Shown here: one piece after another, positions 1-10,658 of the stretch
How positions within the stretch are numbered: position 1 is the first letter of the stretch
How the letters are laid out: each line of letters opens with the position of its first letter
Source of the DNA: Glandiceps talaboti
Taxonomy: Eukaryota; Hemichordata; Enteropneusta; Spengelidae
Length of the DNA stretch: 20,000 nt
Reading direction: 5' to 3'
NCBI RefSeq assembly: GCF_964340395.1
Contig: NC_135557.1
Span: 6,836,216 to 6,856,215 of the forward strand
Made by a program: the position numbers and the translations under genes
Notes under the pieces: generated by a model
The model's database searches: none
What the model saw: only the letters and a program-made list of their open reading frames with translations
What the model was told of the DNA's origin: nothing

Positions 1-38
1 TCTGAATTAAATTCTTCAAGTTTTAAAGTATATTTTAC

Positions 39-799
39 CTTGTACCACTGTAGTATCTAACTTTCCACTGAACAGATACACTCTGTCGTCAGCCAGATTT
101 GACACGGGATCAATGTCTCCAGAACTTTCCATTGAGTAGGTGTGGGCGATTAGGTCAGGTACATCAATGTCTTGGGGTGAATCAGCACATGCATTTAGTG
201 CTCTAATGGTACTCCCTTTAGCACAATGGTATGGTCCTAGAGCAGGAAGTGGTTAAACAATAAAACCAATATAACCAGGCAATATCACCAATTATTGCCT
301 ACAGAATGGCAAGAGCTCTTACAAACCTTTTGGCGATTGTCAGCCGACGGCCGCCAAAACATTACAGCATGTGTAAAAATCGTTGATTTCATCGACTATT
401 CGTTCGAACACTGAGCATGTCGGCCTAACATTCGACCAGCGCTCACTTTAATAAATATCGTGTATTTTACAGAAATACAGAGATATTTACCCGAATTGAT
501 CTAGATGTGTTAACAAATTTGAGCAGACATATATGTGTACCCATCTATACATGCACACCTATCTTTAACCATCCACACATGCAGACACCAGAATATTAAA
601 AAAAAATTGCACATGCACATACGTGTACACGCAATGTTTACCTGCTGCTAGAGTTCCACATCCCATAATATCAGCCGAATAGGCAACTTGAACTTGAACA
701 GCCATGTAACCACCAGATCCCAGACCACTGACAGACACCATGTTGGGGTTAGCATTATAACCCTCTAAGGGCGAAGAAAGTGAATACGGTTTGAATATA

Positions 800-853
<54 letters not shown>

Positions 854-983
854 GTAACCGTCCGTCCACCCGTCCGCCCACCCGCCCACCATCACGTACA
901 CGCACGCACGTACGTACGTGCGGTATGTATGTATGTATGTATGTATGTATGTATGTATGTATGTATGTATGTATGTATGTATG

Positions 984-1015
<32 letters not shown>

Positions 1016-1602
1016 TGTATGTACATGTATGTATGTATGTATGTATGTATGTATGTATGTATGTATGTATGTATGTATGTACGTTTGTTTGTTATCTCTG
1101 TCTGTCTGTCTGTCTGTCTGTTTGTATGTATGTATGTATGTATGTATGCATGCATGCATGCATGCATGCATTCACGCATGCATATAGGTAGGGAGGTACT
1201 AAGGTAGGTAGGTATGCCTGCCTGTCTCTCTGACTTTTCCCCTGCTTCTCCCTTTATCTCCGTCTGTCTCTATCTGTCCCTCGTACTTACTATTTTGTTA
1301 TATTCAAGCCAGAATATATCATGTCAAGACGATAGAAACAATTATGAAATCGGAGTAAAGGCTGTTGCTCTAGCTTGCAGGTGTTTAATGTCGTCAAAAT
1401 TATCTTCTCCGAACAGCTTGCTCACAATCTCACCCCAATATTGAATTCTAATAGGTATAATGTATCATATAAATATTGCTACATACAAAATAAAAACTTG
1501 TCCGATGGAAACATTAGATGAAGACTTACTTAGTGGATCAACTGACGCAGACTTCGACACTACAAGTATGAACACGAATATTGCAATCCCTGGAGACGCC
1601 AT
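39..1602 (-). CDS. PHB depolymerase-like secreted hydrolase, gene B (5' part; runs off the left edge)
   Basis: Three minus-strand exons join in phase: 1602-1530, 764-642 and 236-39, all with GT donors and AG acceptors and phase 1 junctions. They give about 131 residues; the 3' exons lie outside the window. The start is the ATG at 1602, followed by a hydrophobic signal peptide (MASPGIAIFVFILVV). Exon 2 encodes the nucleophile-elbow region and exon 3 a PYHC segment, a DPVSNLADDRVYLF segment and KLDTTVV, whose Asp126 matches the catalytic Asp of the family. Exons 2 and 3 have exactly the lengths of those in the neighbouring gene A, so the two are tandem paralogues. Oddity: the elbow reads SGLGSGG, with Gly40 (codon GGA) where the family and gene A have the nucleophilic serine. 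It may be a pseudoenzyme. The exon 2 acceptor has a second AG two bases on; the upstream one was chosen because it keeps phase 1. Confidence 0.85.
801..1235. repeat. Compound tetranucleotide microsatellite in gene B intron 1
   Basis: The plus strand reads (TGTC)n at 801-853, a CGTCC/CACC/ACGT-rich bridge at 854-921, (ATGT)n at about 922-1082 with a few interruptions, (TGTC)n at about 1098-1121, (ATGT)n at about 1122-1148, (GCAT)n at about 1148-1170, then GGTA and CTGC runs. The block begins about 35 bp upstream (in gene sense) of the exon 2 acceptor. Long open frames across it on both strands are artefacts of the period-4 sequence, which carries no stops. Confidence 0.95.
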
Positions 1603-1667
1603 ATTGGAAACTTCTCTGTTTTCAGCAATTGGTCTCGAATCAGTATCTTTACATTTTCAGTATTTTG

Positions 1668-1717
1668 TTTATTAAAATAATATATGAGTGTCGCTGCTTA
1701 CTCGACCTGGGCGTGGC
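1668..1717 (-). promoter_or_regulatory. Possible core promoter of gene B
   Basis: Upstream of the gene B start the minus strand has an AT-rich TATATTATTTTAATAAA stretch at 1684-1668, about 65-80 bp before the ATG. A GCCACGCCC box resembling an SP/KLF site lies at 1717-1709. Position and composition suit a core promoter, but motifs this short arise by chance and no transcription start is visible. Confidence 0.22.
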
Positions 1718-1984
1718 TTAGATATGGTGCACGGTGATTGATTTGTCACTGAATGCAGGACAAAAGATAAATAATTTGACGTGATTGTACAAGATATACC
1801 GTGTGAAAAGACCTATATTTATCCATCTGTACACAGCTACATATTTACAAGTGTCGTTCGATTAAAATAAAGGACGCATGAATTTTTTGTAGGATTCAGA
1901 AAAAAAGAACAAAATGGAAACATCAAAACTTTTAAAATTTGAAATTGGTCATAAAAACAAAAAAAATGATAGATAAGTTTTGGT

Positions 1985-2099
<115 letters not shown>

Positions 2100-2153
2100 G
2101 TTTCTTTTTTTTTGTCTTTTGGGTCGGTGGGTGGGCGGGTGAACCACCGCTTA

Positions 2154-2193
2154 AAATTTCAAAATTGGTGTTTCTTGGCAATTTTGTGAAATT
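2154..2193. repeat. Short imperfect inverted repeat
   Basis: AATTTCAAAATTG at about 2154-2166 faces CAATTTTGTGAAATT at about 2179-2193. The arms are complementary apart from two extra bases, with a 12-base spacer. It could be a hairpin, part of a miniature mobile element, or chance in AT-rich DNA. The rest of the gene A/gene B spacer holds no recognisable gene. Confidence 0.4.
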
Positions 2194-2584
2194 TATGTTA
2201 TGTTTAATAAATCATGAAATTACTCTCCAGAACCCCACAATTTACGTACATGGTTTTATTCCCTGGATTGGTGTTACCTTTGTAAAGTGGTATCACCCAT
2301 TAAAGTGATAAAAACGCTACACACAGACAGTTCTCAATCTAAAAGTAACTGTGTTTAATATTTCATTTTATATATATATGCAAAGGACACATAACATGGG
2401 TCAAGGTAAAGAACAACGTCTCATTGAGAACGTGTGTCCCATAATTATATGTACTGCAAAACATCAGAATAATCAATTAAGTCATTATTCTTCCAAGGCA
2501 CATTTCTACACATGTATAAATTTTTCTCGTTATACCAGTGCTAAGTTGATAATCTTTGGATATTTGTGAGCTGAGTAATCCGAT

Positions 2585-5500
2585 TTAGCCTAGCACACGT
2601 TCCAGAATACGATCCACAGCGATCATTTGGGCTGCCAAGTTGGAAGCTGAATATCAAGAAACAGAACACGTAATTAATAAACATACCACAGTACAGAAAC
2701 GATGTGGAGATAAGTTTAGCAGTAGAGATTCCTTCCTCATCTGCTGTCATTTTACGAGAAAAATTCTAACCATTTAATTTTATCAAAATATCGCAATATT
2801 GCATCCATTAATTTGGGCTACGTTGTTGTCACCATGTTGTTTGGTATGTCATCTTCATTGTTGTTTCTATTGCTATAGTTAGAATTTCATCACCATGTTT
2901 GCTGTTGCTGTTGCTGTTGCTATGGATAGTTTGCCCTGTATTTCAGTTGCTGACAAACTTGTTGCTATTGTCATTTTAATCAACACGTTCATTGTTTGCA
3001 TTTTTATCAAAATATTTGCCCATGTAATTATTTTTGCGTGTCCTTGTAATATAAGATCAGAATGCAAGTGCTGTAAATGACAATATGCGATGCAATGACC
3101 TTATACCCATAGGAACACGTACCGTATTGGACACCAGTGTAACCCCACCTGCAGAGAAAACAAATTCAAATCAGAATAAAAATTATGAAAAATATAGAAT
3201 TGATACATTAACATATAGTAACATTTTGCCGAGTGTGGTATATATAACATGGCCAATAAATATCCATCACCTGGCCAACAGCGTCCTCTATATGCACCAT
3301 AACCTGTACATGTGATTACTTGGCCCATAACGCATTGGCCCGATCACACAGCCCCACATCGACCATCACATTGGCCACACTGTCTGCTTCGTGGACTATA
3401 CCAACTATCACGTGACTCATAACGGGGAGCACCGCTCTATTAAAAATATATTTTTTTTAGTCATGTTATGATTAATTTCACATCAGACTTTTGATTATTC
3501 ACACTGAATATTCATGACTCTTGATGGAAATATGGAGTAATGAAAACGTCAAACACGTAACCTATCATGTCCATCACGTGATCCATGCCGTTTATCACAT
3601 GGCCTATGCAGAAACTTACCAAGTGAAATCCATTGAACTACTTTTGTATATAGTTTATACTATTACGTACCAAGTACTCGGTTTGTTACTTACCAATCCC
3701 AGCAACCTTGAGGGTTGCCAAGTGCGATAGAACTAATAGCTTGGGGGTAGATAATAATGATGTCATTCAACTCCGCAACTTCGTTGTAGCCAGTGAATCT
3801 TGCGTACTCATCCCCAAGCGCATGTCTGGAAAAAAACATAGTTTGACCATGTAGTGCTATGAATACAAAGCCAGTATGTAGTAGTATGTAGGGCTATGAA
3901 TACAAACCCAGTATGTAGTAGTATGTCGCACTATGAATGCAAAGCCAGTATGTAGTAGTATGTAGTGCTATGAATACAAAGCCAGTATACAGTAGTATGT
4001 AGTGCTATGAATACAAAGCCAGTGTGTAGTAGTATGTAGTGCTATGAATACAAAGCCAGTATGTAGTAGTATCTAGTGCTATGAATACAAAGCCAGTATA
4101 CAGTAGTATGTAGTGCTATGAATACAAAGCCAGTATGTAGTAGTATGTAGTGCTATGAATACAAAGTCAGTATACAGTAGTATGTAGTGCTATGAATACA
4201 AAGCCAGTATGTAGTAGTATGTAGTGCTATGAATACAAAGTCAGTATGTAGTAGTATGTAGTGCTATGAATACAAAGCAAGTATGTAGTAGTATGTAGTG
4301 CTATGAATACAAAGCTAGTATGTAGTAGTATGTAGTGCTATGATACAAAGCCAGTATGTAGTAGTATGTAGTGCTATGAATACAAAGCCAGTATATAGTA
4401 GTATTTAGTGCTATGAATACAAAGCCAGTATGTAGTAGTATGTAGTGCTATGAATACATAGCCAGTATACAGTAGTATGTAGTGCTATGAATACAAAGCC
4501 AGTGTGTAGTAGTATGTAGTGCTATGAATACAAAGCCAGTATGTAGTAGTATGTAGTGCTATGAATACAAAGTCAGTATGTAGTAGTATCTAGTGCTATG
4601 AATACAAAGCTAGTATGTAGTAGTATGTAGTGCTATGAATACAAAGCTAGTATGTAGTAGTATGTAGTGCTATGAATACAAAGCAAGTATGTAGTAGTAT
4701 GTAGTGCTATGAATACAAAGCTAGTATGTAGTAGTATGTAGTGCTATGAATACAAAGCAAGTATGTAGTAGTATGTAGTGCTATGAATACAAAGCTAGTA
4801 TGTAGTAGTATGTAGTGCTATGAATACAAAGCTAGTATGTAGTAGTATGTAGTGCTATGAATACAAAGTCAGTATATAGTAGTATTTAGTGCTATGAATA
4901 CAAAGCCAGTATGTAGTAGTATGTAGTGCTATGAATACAAATCCAGTATGTAGTAGTATGTAGTGCTATGAATACAAAGCCAGTATATAGTAGTGTTTAG
5001 TGCTATGAATACAAAGCCAGTATGTAGTGCTATGGATACAAAGCCAGTATGTAGTAGTATGTAGTAGTATGTAGTAGTTAGTTTTTAGTCACTTTGATAC
5101 ATACAGTAGAAATGACTAAACTTTATCTAATTTTAATAAGCAGTTCACTAACGTCAAATCACCTTAGGTTTAATAGCTTTCATTTTAGTAGAAAATGATT
5201 AGAAAGTGTTTAACTATTAATGATCTTTTCATTTTCAGAAAGAGAAAAACGTGTCTCTAATGGATGGATCGTATTCATTTTGTACTTTTCATCATATATG
5301 TATGTTCTTTGAAAGTGTGGTTTATTTTTAATAAATGAAATAATTTCATTCATTCATTCATTCATTCATTCATTCATTCATTCATTCAACACTAAGGAAA
5401 GAAAGCCCTCATAATCTTTTGAGTAACAACGAGATTTTTAACGTTAACTAAGATTGAGAACGTTACTTACTTTCCTTGATTGCATCCATGCAGCGAAATG

Positions 5501-6089
5501 TGGACTTTACAACCTAAATGTGGGAAGGAAAACGTTTCACAAATAATAGGCTTGAGATATTCATCTAGTAAGCTGACTTGTAGCAATGGAGAGAGTTTAT
5601 TAAAATGAAGTCATTATGTAAGTGAACAGATGGAACTATAATGAACATGGGAGGTTTTACCACAACATATGAAGTGTAATAATTTACATGTAATTATGCA
5701 AATTTACCATATTGACAAATTTAAAGTCAGTGATATCATAGAGAAGATCAAAGAAATGAAATGGAGATGGGCAGGACAGAGGACCAAGAGGCTCATAGAA
5801 CATGGCAACCAAGGACAGGGAAAAGAAGAAGAGGAAAACAAAAAATGAGATGGAGAGACGAAATAACCGCATATACATACACAATGAATACGGCAACATG
5901 GAGTAGATTTCGAATGGCATAAGACAGACGAGAATAGTAATTTGTGGAGGAGCGCTTCACTCAACATTGGATGACCATCGCCTCAACTAACTAACTAACT
6001 AACTGACTGACTTACTATCTAACTAACTAACTAACTAACTAACTAACTGACTGACTGACTGACTGACTGACTGACTAACTGACTAACTG

Positions 6090-6146
<57 letters not shown>

Positions 6147-6277
6147 TTAACTAACTAACTAACTAATTGACTAACTAACTAACAAACTAACTAACTAAGA
6201 TTGTTATTCTGGTAATGACTTTTTGGGGATGTGGCTAACTCAATCAGAATTATAGCTTTTCCATGTGGAAATCATTA

Positions 6278-6356
<79 letters not shown>

Positions 6357-6773
6357 TGCAAAGACAAAGTCATGCCTTAGGTTACACTATAAAATGAGAT
6401 AAACTAAACAAAAAGAACAAACCACTGAATCTTCTGTCACAACCAGAGGGGACGTAAACGTATCCTGATGTATCCATACTGGATTGCGAAGGATGAGAAG
6501 TGTAGAAGAATTCGGTTTGATCAAATTCATAAAACTGAAGAAAAAAGAGGTGAAAAGAAATACTAAGAATACAAAAAATAGAAGAGTATATGTTGTTGTC
6601 AGAAATTAAGTTAACTTTGTATTTGCTTATTTACACATTTCCAGCAAATGAGGTAGGTATACTCACATCTCCAAACAGAGGTACTGGTCCAATTGGTCTC
6701 TGATTATGCAAGAAATAAACCACATTTAATTTACAAATCGTTTAATTCGAACATGAATAACGTGTCATAATAA

Positions 6774-6837
<64 letters not shown>

Positions 6838-6880
6838 CCATGCATCTATATGTAGATAACTCCGTATGTATGTCCAAGTA

Positions 6881-6955
<75 letters not shown>

Positions 6956-6978
6956 GGCTGGCTGGCTGGCTGACTGGC

Positions 6979-7021
<43 letters not shown>

Positions 7022-8925
7022 ATGGCTGTCTGGCAGTGTTTGTATGTCCCCATCTGTAGACTAAACCACACATTGTAAACATTAAATATTATTTACAAAT
7101 CAAAGTTGTCAACTTACCGTTACACCTCCATACATGTGGTTCAAAATCTCGTATGCTGCATCATAGTTACAGCTATTGATGTAGGGAGTGCCCAGGTAGG
7201 AACATGCATTACCATAAGATTGGGTTGGCTGTGAAGGAGAAGTTTGAAAAAGCTTTGATGACCTCCTCTTGAAAGTATGTGGAGGGGCTGAACAACAAAA
7301 GGGAGAACCCAAAAAGAAAACGATGGATAATTGAATCGTCTCAAAGGCTGCCAGAGGCGCCGTATACGTGTACCCGCTATCTAATAGGGTGACCACCCTA
7401 TGTCCTCATTGTTCAGAGCACCTGAGCTGTGGTGTCATTTTATTTGTGTTTTAAATGTTCAAAATTTAGACACCTACAACCACCTGCAATCCAGCCCACG
7501 TATATGAATTTAAAATATCACAATATTTGTTATCAGATGTATTTGTTTACATATAAGTGACTTTGCTTATGTTTCATGTATTTTGGGGGTCAGTACTCTT
7601 CTAAATACATTACTAATTAAAGACAAAGAAGACATACCACAAAGGTTTTGTCCTTATGTTAAGTATTCAAATTCATGTGCCATTTGAATAAGTAGATAAG
7701 ATCAACGAGTGACATGAACAGTAGTATCGCAAAGTTACAGATGGTAGCTATAGTTTTAGTATCATGTTACCAACATATAACTTTGAATTCAATCTAAATA
7801 TGATAATTTGTTGGCTTACCGTGCAGTGTTCAGCATTTAAATTATACTTAGTTTGAATATTAGCGTCAAAAGCCGCATAATAATCTTCTACTTTTCGAAC
7901 CGAACCTGTTGAAATAAAAGTAATAAAGACACTATCAAACAAGAACAGTGATAGTCTCCAAGTCATGTATTCAAACCTACTTCCAAATTTAGAATTAAAT
8001 TCACATTGAAACACTTGCACCAGACACGTCTACAACTCCATGCCAGGATTCTAGACAAATAGATTGGCTGTAGAGTTAACAATAGCGAGTTCCCATTATC
8101 TCCGCCCATCGACCCAACACACCCCAGTAATCATCATTTTCCCAGTTTAAATCATAAATCACACTGCATGATATGATATTACCATGTCCAATGCTATCCT
8201 CTAGCTTCCAAATTATCCAAAGCTGTAACTTAAGTGATGTTCTATCGCCATGACATTTCATTATTCTTTCTGATACTAATAAACAGTGGAATAAAAATCT
8301 TACTTTGATTTCGATATGTAAACTTCGGAACTGGAACTTACCTTGTGCCACTACAGTGTCCAATGTGCCTCCAAATACAAAGACTCTATCACCAGCCATG
8401 TTGGATACGGGATCAACTGAATTGGTATTCTCAGCTGTATTCTTTGTTACTTGGACCAGGTAATTCACATCGATACTCAATGGGGTTGACATACACTGTA
8501 AACTTGTTATGGCACTTGCCTCGGCACAATAATATGGCACTGAAGATGTTGGCGGGAGTGAAAGAGGAGGGTGGGGGCACAGACAGACAGACAGACAGAC
8601 AGGCAGGCAGACAGATAGACAGACAGACAGTCAGACAGACAGACAGACAGAGGAGCGAGAGACATACAGACAGAGACAGACAGTGAGAGAGATAGAGACA
8701 GAAGAGAGAATTTCAACATTAAATGTTATTTTAATCACTAATACATTATATACTAAACAATTCTACCATTATCATGAATAGCATTGTGTGTAGGGAGGGT
8801 TAGGTGCATAATGCAATTTGTTTTTACATTATGATATTCAATCTTTTGATATTTGAGATATGCAAGAAAATGATTTAAGCAACCTTGATAGACCAACCTT
8901 ATTTAGGTATTAAACAAAACTTAAC

Positions 8926-8967
<42 letters not shown>

Positions 8968-8968
8968 C

Positions 8969-8999
<31 letters not shown>

Positions 9000-9021
9000 G
9001 GTGGTTGTGATGATGATGATA

Positions 9022-9063
<42 letters not shown>

Positions 9064-10658
9064 TTGGTGACGATGAAGATTATATAATAATATTATATAA
9101 TAATAATTACCAGAAAATTTTAAGGTTATAAAATACTCAAAACCTATCTACTAAATTATTGTACAAAATACCAAAATTTACCAATCAAATGAGCCACAAG
9201 TGGTTGTGGTATGGATAAACCTACATATTACTTACCACCAGCCATAATACCGACTCCCATAACCTTACTGGAGTAGGCTACGTGGAACTGTGTTGCAAAG
9301 CATGCCCCAGATGATATACCACTGGTTGATACGCCATTACGATCTCCTCCATAAAAACCTACAAAATTACAACCAAACATCATTGAGAGAACCAAATACT
9401 GCACTCTTTCTCTCATCTTTTCTGTTTATCATTTTTGAAAAGGTAAATTTTGAATTAACTACAATTGAAGCATTTTTTTGAAACCTTTTTGTTAAATACA
9501 ATGACATAATCTCAATATTGCCCATCCTGAAGTATATTGAATCACATATATGCAAATGTGCGAGTGTAATCGTATACACAGAACAGATATTTGTTTTCGA
9601 TTGCCAGGAAATTAGCGCCCTCAACTTCAAGAACATGTAAACATGAAACAGGAATTAGTCCTATGACGTGGTTAGTTGTCCTGTCTGAAATCAACATAAC
9701 ACCGAATTCCATTCAAGATGGAACTGTACATAATGATTCCTGCCTTCTATTAGATAACTTAAGGATAAAATCAACCTCTTATAGACAGTTTTAAAATGTC
9801 ATTTTTGTACCAATGATTCAAATCTGTCAATTCATATACATGTATTCGAACATCGCGCCACCACTATTTCATTATAAATAATTGAAAATATTAATTTTCT
9901 TCGAATATAGTATCACCCTTTTGATGGCAATGAAATCCCCTAGTTGCAGCTAATTCAAATACACTATGACCTTATGAAAACCATCACAAATATCATTCAC
10001 TCTATCCACATGGTGTGTTTTACATTTTATTAGGTATATACCGTGGATGGAAGGGGGGAGGGGGTAAATGAAAGATGCTGCGAAGAAACGTGGAAAACAT
10101 GCATTAATTGCATCTGAAGGGAACTGAGTACCACCCTCACACGTTAGATATTAATCAGAGTATGGTGTCACCTACGACGAAATACTATGACAATCTCACC
10201 TTTGACAGCCTCAACTTGAAGTTCCCATATGCTAAATCTCTACATGTACATGTTCTAATATGCATATCATGTCAAGAACTGAGGCTCTTGTGCTTATAGA
10301 TACACAATATGGGTACCCATTCAGCAAAACGTAAACGAATACAAAAGGAAACGTTACAGCCATGCACACTTACATCAACCTCGTTTAGGTCTGTTGGTTC
10401 ACGTAATCTCGTGTAATCTCGTTTCGCTTTGACTCCCTCATATGCATGTCAGGGTTTGTTGAATGACTAATCCAATTCTAAGTAATGTTCATGCGAAAGT
10501 GGTTAGCCAGTTCTCCATGCCCTGAGCTATGAGGTAGTGTTCTTAAATTTACACATTGTTTACAGAAACAAAATGATGTTTGTAAAGTGCTTACCGAGTT
10601 GTTGAACTGCTAAAACACATGGCAGCAATACAACCACAACGACAGTTACCAAATTCAT
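2585..10658 (-). CDS. PHB depolymerase-like secreted hydrolase, gene A (complete, 11 exons, 329 aa)
   Basis: Minus-strand exons 10658-10595, 9358-9236, 8539-8342, 7905-7820, 7228-7118, 6699-6667, 6534-6423, 5513-5471, 3825-3694, 3148-3123 and 2646-2585 (TAA) total 990 bp, in frame throughout. All introns are GT-AG; the exon 7 donor (GTTTGT) is weakest. The protein begins with a signal peptide (MNLVTVVVVVLLPCVLA). It resembles circularly permuted alpha/beta-hydrolase esterases of the fungal Penicillium funiculosum PHB depolymerase type: GISSG with Ser37, GTLDTVV with Asp123, NAEHC with His155, and LHGC (Cys253) as oxyanion-hole segment. Spacing closely follows the fungal triad (as I recall, Ser39, Asp121, His155). 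Aromatic NPQGCWDWWGYTG near the C-terminus suits substrate binding. Likely role: hydrolysis of microbial polyesters or another ester, extracellularly or in the gut; the substrate is unproven. ATTAAA/AATAAA-like sites lie 230-380 bp past the stop. Confidence 0.9.
3237..3610. repeat. Degenerate short motif repeat (consensus near TATCACATGGCC) in gene A intron 9
   Basis: Between about 3237 and 3420, and again between 3545 and 3610, variants of a 10-15 base motif recur: TAACATGGCC, CATCACCTGGCC, ATTACTTGGCC, AACGCATTGGCC, CATCACATTGGCC, TATCACATGGCC. CACGTG palindromes occur at 3409-3414 and 3575-3580. Spacing is irregular, so this is a decayed tandem array or a cluster of similar sites, not a clean satellite. 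Confidence 0.5.
3840..5085. repeat. 37-bp minisatellite, about 33 units, in gene A intron 8
   Basis: The unit is close to GTAGTGCTATGAATACAAAG followed by CCAGTATGTAGTAGTAT. Period 37 was checked directly (GTGCT at 3854, its variant GGGCT at 3891). Units vary at a few fixed places: GCC/GTC/GCT/GCA, TATGTAG/TATACAG/TGTGTAG/TATATAG. The array shortens into GTAGTAGTAT repeats at the right end. In gene sense the array ends about 15 bp before the exon 9 acceptor, leaving only a polypyrimidine run between. Confidence 0.97.
5265..5389 (+). mobile_element. Probable LINE or SINE 3' end with (ATTC)n tail
   Basis: A TTTGAAAGTGT segment near 5308 is followed by TTTATTTTTAATAAATGAAATAA and then (TTCA)n to 5389. 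The 3' end of the reverse-transcriptase-bearing element at 18.6-18.7 kb has the same order: TTTGAAAGTGT, a TTTA-rich stretch, GATGAAATAAATTTCA, TTCAA repeats. This suggests the worn 3' terminus of a related or dependent element, lying antisense in gene A intron 8. The left boundary is uncertain. A plain microsatellite after AT-rich DNA is the alternative. Confidence 0.4.
5715..5985 (+). pseudogene. Decayed RTE-type LINE fragment (C-terminus of reverse transcriptase ORF)
   Basis: The plus strand keeps the C-terminal signature of RTE-group endonuclease/reverse transcriptase proteins, in two frames. From 5741 one frame gives EKIKEMKWRWAGQ. A frameshift later, from 5818, it gives RGKQKMRWRDEITAYT, then ATWSRF. 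After TAA, TAG and TAA stops the same frame ends in EERFTQHWMT at 5947-5976. Related elements have ...KWRWAGH..., ...GRQ..RWRD.I......TTWSR... and EEAFTQHW at these places. It is inactive, lies antisense inside gene A intron 7, and runs directly into an (AACT)n tract that is probably its tail. Confidence 0.75.
5984..6199. repeat. (AACT)n/(GACT)n tract, probable RTE tail
   Basis: About 215 bp of CTAA/CTGA tetranucleotide repeat starts within ten bases of the last recognisable codon of the RTE relic. RTE-group elements commonly end in short tandem-repeat tails, so the tract was probably seeded by the insertion and then expanded. Confidence 0.9.
6278..6354. repeat. (AT)n dinucleotide tract in gene A intron 7
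   Basis: Almost pure alternating AT with a single GT interruption near 6290, bounded on both sides by ATTAAT-like ends, so the whole block is palindromic and could extrude as a cruciform. Confidence 0.95.
6775..7033. repeat. (GTCT)n microsatellite blocks in gene A intron 5
   Basis: (GTCT)n at about 6775-6837, unique sequence at 6838-6880, (GTCT)n at about 6881-6954, a (GGCT)n variant patch at about 6955-6978, then (GTCT)n to about 7033. The open frames through it on both strands have no coding support. Confidence 0.95.
8578..8712. repeat. (ACAG)n microsatellite in gene A intron 2
   Basis: ACAG repeats with GGCAG, GATAG and GAGAG interruptions. In gene sense it is a CTGT-rich, pyrimidine-biased tract ending about 40 bp before the exon 3 acceptor. 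It is the complement of the TGTC repeats at 801, 6775 and 6881. Confidence 0.92.
8926..9064. repeat. (GAT)n/(GGT)n trinucleotide repeat in gene A intron 2
   Basis: GAT triplets fill most of the block, with a GGT patch at about 8984-9004 and scattered single changes. A TTATATAATAATATTATATAATAATAAT stretch follows, rendered here as TTATATAATAATATTATATA and a further AATAATAAT. No coding role: it lies wholly inside the intron between exons 3 and 2. Confidence 0.94.

Noticed and set aside
755-1207. Long open frames on both strands rich in MYVC/IHTY or SVCL repeats
   Set aside because: They are period-4 microsatellite read through; they overlap each other in opposite strands and lie in an intron of gene B.
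2895-3080. 61-codon plus-strand frame with a hydrophobic start
   Set aside because: It lies antisense in gene A intron 10, starts with a GCT/GTT triplet run, and shows no recognisable domain or supporting splice context.
3840-5085. CRISPR array
   Set aside because: Units are contiguous with no unique spacers, the context is a eukaryotic intron, and no cas-like gene is present.
5684-5967. Minus-strand open frames of 78 and 87 codons
   Set aside because: They are antisense to the decayed RTE coding sequence, which explains the region better.
6742-7082. Open frames of SVCL or QTDR repeats on both strands
   Set aside because: GTCT microsatellite in gene A intron 5.
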